Below are positions 58,293 to 64,000 of a stretch of 64,000 bases of DNA, one piece after another (position 1 is the first letter of the stretch; every line of letters begins with the position of its first letter). The stretch is taken from positions 2,294,001 through 2,358,000 of the forward strand of contig NZ_AP024897.1 in NCBI RefSeq assembly GCF_024529975.1. Direction: 5' to 3'. The notes under the pieces were generated by a model, which did not search any database, had not been told where the DNA came from, and worked only from the letters and a program-made list of their open reading frames with translations. The position numbers and the translations under genes were made by a program. Origin of the DNA: Vibrio quintilis. Lineage in GTDB: Bacteria > Pseudomonadota > Gammaproteobacteria > Enterobacterales > Vibrionaceae.

Positions 58293-58591
58293 GACAATTT
58301 TCACCACTTCATCTATGACAGATATCCGTATCGCCGGGAAAGAAGCGCTCCAATATTTTCATCGTTTCATTGATTGACTTCCAAATCAATACAAGGGTCA
58401 TTCAGACAGGTTGACAAGAGCGATAAAAGCACCGGTCATCATGCCCCGACAGCCACAACTCTGCATATTTCCACTCTGAAACCCCTGCGCATGAAATATC
58501 CCATCAAAATTTCTCTCTTCGCGAAAAAACAAACTAATATTTATGGTATTGCAATAAAACCAATTGAATAAAGATAAAAAGGATTATCACC
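58293..58591. other. Intergenic region before the tailed hydrolase
   Basis: About 300 bases. Only a short, ribosome-site-poor frame was seen and it is not called. The AT-rich right part probably carries the promoter of the next gene. Confidence 0.4.
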
Positions 58592-59968
58592 ATGAACAGC
58601 CCGGCTGTAACTGAAAAAAAACAAACGCTTATCATCAATAAAGACGCCACTCATTATGATCGTAAATATTACGATGTTGAGTTACTTACTGAAGAAGAAA
58701 CAACGTTTTGTCTGGATATCGGAACAAATTTCAGGGAAGGCGAAATTATTGTTCTCTCTCCTAATAAGGAGAAGAAAACTGGTACAACAATTCACCGGTT
58801 TAAAAATGCCGCAGAACTGTTTTCTTCAGAGAAGAAACAGATTAAAGCCGTTGTTGTCGCAGGGGTTGGCAGTTCTTTGCTTGGAACCGCTGCATTAGCC
58901 CGGAGTGTCGCCAATGTCTATAATCTGGATGTCGCCGGGATTGTCTCCGGCCACGGCACAAAAGATCTGACTGACGAAGCCCTCGAAGGCTGGTTCTTTA
59001 ACCGCACATGGGATATGAGCCAGCAATATTTGCGGTTAATCAACGACAATATGAATACCCTGTCAAAATTCACCCCGTTTCCCTGGTACTTCAACCCTTT
59101 TGAAGTCCCGCTTGAATTGCTTGAAGCGACCACTAAAGATGTCCGGACTGCGATTGAATTGCTGGAAGAACCAGCTTCAGAAATCCAGTTCATTCTCGGA
59201 CACAGCAAAGGCAGTTTAGTGATTGACCGGGCTCTGGAATTCATTGCGCAAAAATACGATTCGCACGCCCTGTTCGAAAAGCTGAATGTTGTCAGTGTCG
59301 CAACAGTGCTGAATTTCCCGCAGAAGTTTAAACACATTTTTCAGTTTCTGGGCGAATTCGATGCACTGGGGGAGAAAAATTCCCGTCACCTGGTCGAATT
59401 TGAAATGGTAACTGGTGCTGAGCATGCATTACGTTCAGGCAGCCCGCTGTCATTAGACCGGTTATTACCAAACCACCAACACCTGAAAAGTATTTTTCCG
59501 GCGGCAAAAACACCCGCGGCTAAAAAAACGCAACCCGTGAAAAATGCGCCTGCGGCTAAAGCAGCGCCTGCAGCTAAAGCAGAGCAACCTGTCAAAGCCG
59601 GGCCTGTAGCTAAAGCGGAACAGCCTGTCAAAGCTGAGCCTGCGGCTAAAGCGGAACAACCTGTCAAAGCAGCGCCTGCGGCTAAAGCGGAACAACCTGT
59701 CAAAGCAGCGCCTGCGGCTAAAGCGGAACAACCTGTCAAAGCAGCGCCTGCGGCTAAAGCGGAACAACCTGTCAAAGCCGAGCCTATAGCTAAAGCGGAA
59801 CAACCTGTCAAAGCCGAGCCTATAGCTAAAGCGGAACAGCCTGTCAAAGCAGCGCCTATAGCTAAAGCGGAACAGCCTGTCAAAGCAGCGCCTGCGGCTA
59901 AAAAAGCACCGGCGAGAAGAAAACCAGCGGCTAAAAAAACGCCATCCACAAGAGGCACAAAATCATAA
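58592..59968 (+). CDS. Serine alpha/beta-hydrolase with 12-residue repeat, lysine/alanine/proline-rich tail
   Basis: 458 residues, no signal peptide. Residues ~85-300 form an alpha/beta-hydrolase: strand and oxyanion region AVVVAGVGSSLLG, nucleophile elbow ILGHSKGSLV with Ser205, probable acid Asp257 (GEFDALG) and His278 (TGAEHAL). From ~303 on the sequence turns into AAKK/PVK-rich repeats: nine near-identical units of KAEQPVKAxPxA, then KKAPARRKPAAKK. Such basic tails occur in PHA-granule proteins (PhaF, PhaM) and histone H1-like proteins, where they bind DNA or polyanions. Role and substrate are unknown; together with the two patatins it suggests a lipid or polyester hydrolysis locus (inference). 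Confidence 0.8.
   Translation: MNSPAVTEKKQTLIINKDATHYDRKYYDVELLTEEETTFCLDIGTNFREGEIIVLSPNKEKKTGTTIHRFKNAAELFSSEKKQIKAVVVAGVGSSLLGTAALARSVANVYNLDVAGIVSGHGTKDLTDEALEGWFFNRTWDMSQQYLRLINDNMNTLSKFTPFPWYFNPFEVPLELLEATTKDVRTAIELLEEPASEIQFILGHSKGSLVIDRALEFIAQKYDSHALFEKLNVVSVATVLNFPQKFKHIFQFLGEFDALGEKNSRHLVEFEMVTGAEHALRSGSPLSLDRLLPNHQHLKSIFPAAKTPAAKKTQPVKNAPAAKAAPAAKAEQPVKAGPVAKAEQPVKAEPAAKAEQPVKAAPAAKAEQPVKAAPAAKAEQPVKAAPAAKAEQPVKAEPIAKAEQPVKAEPIAKAEQPVKAAPIAKAEQPVKAAPAAKKAPARRKPAAKKTPSTRGTKS
59575..59898 (+). repeat. 36-bp in-gene tandem repeat, nine copies
   Basis: Unit AAAGCGGAACAACCTGTCAA plus sixteen more bases, in frame, coding KAEQPVKAxPxA. Several copies are identical at DNA level, pointing to recent expansion; the copy number is likely variable between strains. 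Confidence 0.92.
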
Positions 59969-59978
59969 CGCCTTCACC

Positions 59979-60007
59979 AACCCCTTTCCCTGGCGGAAAA
60001 GGGGTTG
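59979..60007 (+). terminator. Possible terminator after the tailed hydrolase
   Basis: AACCCCTTTCC/GGAAAAGGGGTT-type stem, but with no clear T-run, so termination is uncertain. Confidence 0.4.
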
Positions 60008-60188
60008 CCAGCTTCATTCCGTCAATCACCTGACCTGTATCGAAATTCAATATAACCGATCGTTCTAAATAAATGGCCGGTCAGGGATTTTATTTGTAAA
60101 TTTTGCCCTAATATCTATAGCCAAACGACCTGAGTGTACGGAAAGCTCAACCCGTAATCTGCCAACAAAAATTAATGAAGGATTCAGC

Positions 60189-61037
60189 ATGACAAACGAA
60201 TATATCCCACCCAAAGTCTGGACAATGAATGAAGAAAATGGCGGTCAGTGGGCCAGTATCAACCGCCCCGACTCCGGTGCCAGACATGAACAGGTACTGC
60301 CCGTTGGTCAACACCCGCTTCAGCTGTATTCCATGGGCACCCCCAATGGCCAGAAAGTCACGATTATGCTGGAAGAGTTACTGGCTCTGGGTGTCACAGA
60401 AGCCGAATACGATGCATTTTTGATCAAAATTGGTGAAGGTGATCAGTTTGGCTCCGGCTTTGTTTCGGTCAACCCTAACTCAAAGATTCCGGCGCTGGTT
60501 GATCGCTCCGGCGAAACTCCGGTCAATGTCTTTGAATCCGGTAATATCCTGTTTTATCTGGCTGAAAAATTCGGTCACTTTTTGCCCGAAGAGACAGCAG
60601 CCCGCACAGAAGTGATGAACTGGCTGTTCTGGCTGCAAGGCTCAGCGCCTTACCTTGGCGGCGGTTTTGGCCACTTCTTTGCTTACGCACCGGAGAAATT
60701 TGAATATCCGATTAACCGGTTTGCAATGGAAGCTAAACGCCAGCTGGATGTACTGGATAAACAGCTGGCGAAACATACCTTCATCGCCGGTGAAGCACTC
60801 AGTATTGCGGATATTGCCATCTGGCCTTGGTACGGGAGTCTGGCGCTGGATAATTCTTATACCGATGCCGGAGAATTTCTGGATGTGAAAAGCTATCAAC
60901 ACCTGCAACGCTGGGCTCAGATGATGGCTGAACGTCCCGCAGTGCAACGCGGAAAAATCATCAACCGCACCATGGGCGATGTCTCAGTGGAAGAGCGCCA
61001 CAGCGCTGCCGATATTGATACGGTGCTGAACCGGTAA
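60189..61037 (+). CDS. yghU: YghU-type glutathione-dependent disulfide reductase
   Basis: 282 residues, the YghU length, longer than ordinary GSTs by an N-terminal extension (YIPPKVWTMNEENGGQWASINRPDSGARHEQ). The thioredoxin-like domain has LYSMGTPNGQKVTIMLEELLALG and NPNSKIPALVD with VFESGNILFYLAEKFG (glutathione site); the helical domain has FIAGEALSIADIAIWPWYG. YghU binds two glutathiones and reduces disulfide bonds. It is monocistronic with a terminator at 61055. Confidence 0.95.
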   Translation: MTNEYIPPKVWTMNEENGGQWASINRPDSGARHEQVLPVGQHPLQLYSMGTPNGQKVTIMLEELLALGVTEAEYDAFLIKIGEGDQFGSGFVSVNPNSKIPALVDRSGETPVNVFESGNILFYLAEKFGHFLPEETAARTEVMNWLFWLQGSAPYLGGGFGHFFAYAPEKFEYPINRFAMEAKRQLDVLDKQLAKHTFIAGEALSIADIAIWPWYGSLALDNSYTDAGEFLDVKSYQHLQRWAQMMAERPAVQRGKIINRTMGDVSVEERHSAADIDTVLNR

Positions 61038-61054
61038 TTCTGAGAGAATTTGGC

Positions 61055-61094
61055 AATAACCCGGCAGATTATCCTGAGCCGGGTTATTATTTTC
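61055..61094 (+). terminator. Rho-independent terminator after yghU
   Basis: AATAACCCGGC/GCCGGGTTATT perfect 11-bp stem followed by a T-rich stretch. Confidence 0.85.
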
Positions 61095-61161
61095 ATCTCT
61101 TCGCATCTGTTTCTGCCTGACGCTGGTCTGGCAATCACAACAAATCCATCAAAGGCTGACC

Positions 61162-61532
61162 ATGAGAACACTTGAAGAAATTATCCGGCTGCGCAAAAAG
61201 ATCAGGGTGGCCGGTTTTGATGATGCGCCCTTTCAGCGCCAGCGCGGTTCACAGGTCAACCTGTCCGGGATTATCTGCTCAGATACCCGTTTTGAAGGCA
61301 TGTTGTGGGGCGAAACCGAAAAAGACGGCAGCAACGCGACTGAAGTGATCGCCACCATGCTGAAGCGCTGACCGATGGCATCGCGGTCGGTGGATTTAAC
61401 CTGATCGACCTGCCGCAGCTGGCCGAAACCCTCAGCCGCCCCTGCATTGCCGTAATGCGTAAAGCACCGGATATGAACAGTCTCCCTCCCGAACGAAACA
61501 GGAACCTGATGTTATCTCGATTAAAAGCCTGA
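61162..61532 (+). pseudogene. DUF99-family gene, frameshifted and shortened
   Basis: The first 69 codons give a good DUF99 N-terminus (KIRVAGFDDAPFQRQRGSQVNLSGIICSDTRFEGMLWG) and stop at 61371. The family's next blocks continue in another frame: DGIAVGGFNLIDLPQLAETLSRPCIAVMRKAPDM, to a stop at 61532. One missing base around 61363-61367 explains the break. Even rejoined, it is about 124 codons against roughly 180-200 usual, so the 3' part is also lost. DUF99 proteins are related to endonuclease V in fold; function unknown. Confidence 0.75.
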
Positions 61533-61591
61533 TCTTAAGTGAACAAATTTTAATAACAAAAGTATAAAAACTGACAATAGCTTCGTTTATT

Positions 61592-62053
61592 TCACCCCTT
61601 ATTATTAATCAATTCATCAATTGAATTACTTAACACTATCGACTTAGTTTGAAGATCTTCATTCTTTATACTCATATCTTCCAAAATATTCTTAAGATTT
61701 ATCAATTGTTCAGTTTGAACCGAGACAAGCATATTATTTAACTCTGAAAAATATTGAGAGTTATTTATCACTCGCAGGAATAAAACTTCAAGCCAGTATC
61801 TGTTAGCTACCGGTTCGAATAATGTCATCAGTAGACCATGGAGATAAGTTTTCATTGGATACGATTCTGCAGTATGAAGTATCAGATACATTTCATCCAA
61901 AAAGTCACTTTTCTCTTCCAGAGAACGAATTAAACATGTCACTGCATCCGAAGTCTTATCTTGATATATTTGTTGAAGCAACATTTCAAAATCATCCGTA
62001 TCTTCAGCATACAGATAATTCCGAAGCTTCTGGGACTTTTCCTCATAATTCAT
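61592..62053 (-). CDS. Imm30-like immunity protein for the Rhs toxin
   Basis: 153 residues from the ATG at 62053 (a TTG at 62062 overlaps the toxin stop). All-helical, acidic; the middle LIRSLEEKSDFLDEMYLILHTAESYPMKTYLHGLLMTLFEPVANRYWLEVLFLRVINNSQYF fits the Imm30 family pattern. It follows the Rhs toxin end directly, the standard position of a cognate immunity gene, and is AT-rich like the toxin tip. It would neutralise the toxin in the producing cell and its siblings (family knowledge). Confidence 0.7.
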   Translation of the reverse strand: MNYEEKSQKLRNYLYAEDTDDFEMLLQQIYQDKTSDAVTCLIRSLEEKSDFLDEMYLILHTAESYPMKTYLHGLLMTLFEPVANRYWLEVLFLRVINNSQYFSELNNMLVSVQTEQLINLKNILEDMSIKNEDLQTKSIVLSNSIDELINNKG

Positions 62054-62058
62054 TTTTA

Positions 62059-64000
62059 TCAATCACTCCCTGCTTTTTTTTTATCAAACACTCCCGGCCA
62101 TTTTTTCTTGTTTTTTGCAATAACTAATTTCAATGAATTTCTAACTTTTTCACCATATAACTTATCCTCTAGATAAATAGAACGAACATCAAAGATATCA
62201 CGAGCAAGAGCATTGCGTGGAGTTTCTTTCATTAGTTCTGATTTTCTACCCTTGCCGCCATATGTTCTTGTCTTTCTATGACGTCCACCTTTCCCGGGAG
62301 AGATCTGCTCCATCATCATCGAGATACCTTCCTCTGTTTTACCACCAAGCTTCTCTCTTACATACTTATTTGATGGCATATGGTGAGGAGTTAAGTTATC
62401 ACCTACAACACCAGGAGACAATTCACCATATTCATCAACCTCTAACTCCCCCGTGACTAATTGTTTTTTATTATCAGAACAATTACCTGTCCCCTGTACC
62501 AACCCCAGCGGATCCACCCACCCGGTCGGGTTCACCACATACTGATAGTTATTCAGCCCGCCAGCCAGGCGAATCGGGTCCGGGGTAATAAAGCGCCCGG
62601 TATCCGGGCTATAGTAGCGATGACGATTATAATGTAAACCCGTTTCTTCATCGTAATATTGCCCCTGAAAGCGTAGCGGGCTGCTGATTTGCGCAACCCG
62701 CTGGCGGGCAACATTGCCATAAGCATGATAATCCACCGACCACACGACTTCTCCGCCACTATCGGTCATTTCCAGTGGCGTGCCGATTTGATCCAGATGA
62801 TAGAAATACGCCTGTGCTGCCTGCGGACCTTCACCACACACAACGGCCAGCGGACGAAACGTTTCATACTCATACAGATACGTCCGGTAATCATTATCAC
62901 TGATTTCACTCAGCAGTTTGTCGCCCTGCCATAAAAATTCGGTGACGCTGGTGTCGCCCTGTGGTGACGTCACCTGCTTTTTCACCCGGCGGCCGAAGGC
63001 ATCATAAGTGTAACTGGCTTGCGTGCCATCCGGCCGGGTGACCTGGGTTAAACGATGCTCACAGTCATATTGATACCCACTGACCAGGCGGCCTTCTTTC
63101 CCTCTGGCTTCCTGCGTCAGGTTACCAAACTCATCGTAGCTGAAATGCCGGTCGCCCTGAAACAGCAGTTGATTACCTTCGACATTCGCCTGCCTGTCTG
63201 ACAACAGATTACCTGCCGGATCATGAGTAAAGGTTTCATCCAGCACACCCCGGACGGAGGTCAGGCGCTCCAGCGGGTCATACTGATATTCCTGAATCCC
63301 GCGTTGCGCATCTTCCACCCGGCTCAGGCTGCCGGACTGACTGTACTGATAACGGCGGAACAGGCGTTGTTGTGAGGCCTGATGCGCCCGGTGTTCCAGC
63401 AAGCGACCCGATTCATCGTAAAGATAACGGCTGGTCAGTGCGCCCTGCCGGCGGCTGACTTCCAGCCCATCCGGCTGGTATTGGTGCTGTGTCAGACATT
63501 CACCATTGAGGCTCACCTGTTGCACCTGCCCATGTTGGAACTGATGTTCAACGATCTGCCCGTCAGGCAGAATCATTTTGCTCAGCTGTCCGGCTGCATC
63601 ATAGCGATATCCAAAGCTGGCCCAGCCCTGATGCTCTTCAGTGATCTGCCCCATCAGGTCGTAATCAAAAGCCAGCGGCCACCGGCCGTCATCAACCAGC
63701 TTCAGCCGGCCAGCCAGATCGTACTGATAGCTGACTTCCCGGCCATCGGGTAATATTTTATGTGTCAGGTTGCCCAGCGAATCATAGGCATACTGAGTGG
63801 CGAGCTCAGTGCCGTCGGCACCGGTTTCCGTTTTCGCGGTTAATTGTGTGTGCGCATCATATTCATAACTGAAAGTCCGGCCATCAAACGTGACTTCCCG
63901 CTGCACATGGCCTGTTGGCGCATACTCAATCTGATAACGCTCTCCCCGCTCGTTAATAATGTCACTGACAAAATTGAACCGGTTATTGTATTGATACTGA
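62059..64000 (-). CDS. Rhs-repeat protein, C-terminal part with polymorphic toxin tip (5' end beyond window)
   Basis: About 647 codons visible; the frame is open through the right edge, so the true start lies outside. Many YD repeats (FGYRYDAAGQL, YDPLERLTSV, YDAFGRRVKK) lead to the core end YSPDTGRFITPDPIRLAGGLNNYQYVVNPTGWVDPLGL, where Rhs proteins self-cleave. After DPLGL the sequence changes to an AT-rich ~140-residue tip containing LTPHHMPSNKY and GGRHRKTRTYG, histidine-rich motifs suggestive of a nuclease. Delivery by T6SS or another contact system is the family norm; no vgr or PAAR gene lies in the window. Confidence 0.9.
   Translation of the reverse strand, partial: QYQYNNRFNFVSDIINERGERYQIEYAPTGHVQREVTFDGRTFSYEYDAHTQLTAKTETGADGTELATQYAYDSLGNLTHKILPDGREVSYQYDLAGRLKLVDDGRWPLAFDYDLMGQITEEHQGWASFGYRYDAAGQLSKMILPDGQIVEHQFQHGQVQQVSLNGECLTQHQYQPDGLEVSRRQGALTSRYLYDESGRLLEHRAHQASQQRLFRRYQYSQSGSLSRVEDAQRGIQEYQYDPLERLTSVRGVLDETFTHDPAGNLLSDRQANVEGNQLLFQGDRHFSYDEFGNLTQEARGKEGRLVSGYQYDCEHRLTQVTRPDGTQASYTYDAFGRRVKKQVTSPQGDTSVTEFLWQGDKLLSEISDNDYRTYLYEYETFRPLAVVCGEGPQAAQAYFYHLDQIGTPLEMTDSGGEVVWSVDYHAYGNVARQRVAQISSPLRFQGQYYDEETGLHYNRHRYYSPDTGRFITPDPIRLAGGLNNYQYVVNPTGWVDPLGLVQGTGNCSDNKKQLVTGELEVDEYGELSPGVVGDNLTPHHMPSNKYVREKLGGKTEEGISMMMEQISPGKGGRHRKTRTYGGKGRKSELMKETPRNALARDIFDVRSIYLEDKLYGEKVRNSLKLVIAKNKKKWPGVFDKKKAGSD

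Noticed and set aside
59575..59898. CRISPR-like array
   Set aside because: The regular 36-bp units have no unique spacers and encode an in-frame peptide repeat.
59386..59958. Long open frame on the minus strand inside the hydrolase tail (ALTGCSALAxGA repeats)
   Set aside because: It is the antisense reading of the 36-bp tandem repeat; the sense protein has a ribosome site, an enzyme domain and a terminator, the antisense has none.

Overview
The window looks like a chromosomal segment of a marine gamma-proteobacterium of the Vibrio type. Support comes from the gene content (5-oxoprolinase/biotin-carrier operon, NfrA/NfrB cluster, several methyl-accepting chemotaxis proteins, ribB under an FMN riboswitch, small RRM protein) and from an abundant dispersed palindromic repeat whose arms read TACCCAAGCAACCTGAAGAT. 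The species was not determined.

Layout. 1-3951: a GH3 beta-glucosidase lipoprotein (cut by the left edge), a divergent AraC-type regulator, and ribB with its riboswitch. 4066-7133: GNAT acetyltransferase, an exported unknown protein and a MATE exporter. 7262-22530: a beta-1,3-glucan (laminarin) utilisation locus made of a LamB-like porin, GH16 laminarinase, LacI-family regulator, a large GH94-superfamily (GH161/GH149-like) phosphorylase, a five-gene Dpp/Cbt-type oligosaccharide importer and a cytoplasmic binding-protein-like gene. Eight copies of a GAAAGC/GCTTTC palindrome in its promoter regions define a local regulon. 22569-26857: a LysR regulator divergent from pxpA-accB-accC'-pxpB-pxpC, in which accC has lost its whole middle. 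26858-27780: a small accessory patch with an antisense-RNA immunity-like leader resembling phage P4 CI / P1 C4, a 65-codon gene, and an NYN-domain gene fragment.

27782-39094: an Na+/H+ antiporter with a cNMP-like domain, a HAD hydrolase, a PAS chemoreceptor, a large GH57-like/PKD/starch-binding exoenzyme, an RRM protein with a leader ORF, a TolA-domain lipoprotein and an outer-membrane barrel. 39350-54320: a Cache chemoreceptor, the wecB-nfrB-nfrA-ybcH-like cluster (predicted c-di-GMP-gated ManNAc glycan secretion), a GH81 endo-beta-1,3-glucanase interrupted by one in-frame stop, and another Cache chemoreceptor.

54321-64000 is the most accessory part. It holds a full-length MITE-like element, a 134-codon orphan, two tandem patatin-like phospholipase paralogues followed by a serine alpha/beta-hydrolase with a 12-residue lysine-rich repeat tail (the best candidate here for an undescribed functional unit), a YghU-type glutathione enzyme, a frameshifted DUF99 gene, and an Rhs toxin C-terminus with an Imm30-like immunity gene running off the right edge.

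Functionally, GH81 and GH16 would cut laminarin outside the cell or at its surface, the porin and ABC importer would take up oligomers, and GH3 and the phosphorylase would finish them. The LacI protein would act as sensor, and the chemoreceptors would bring the cell to the polymer. All functional calls are read from motifs and context; no database search was run.
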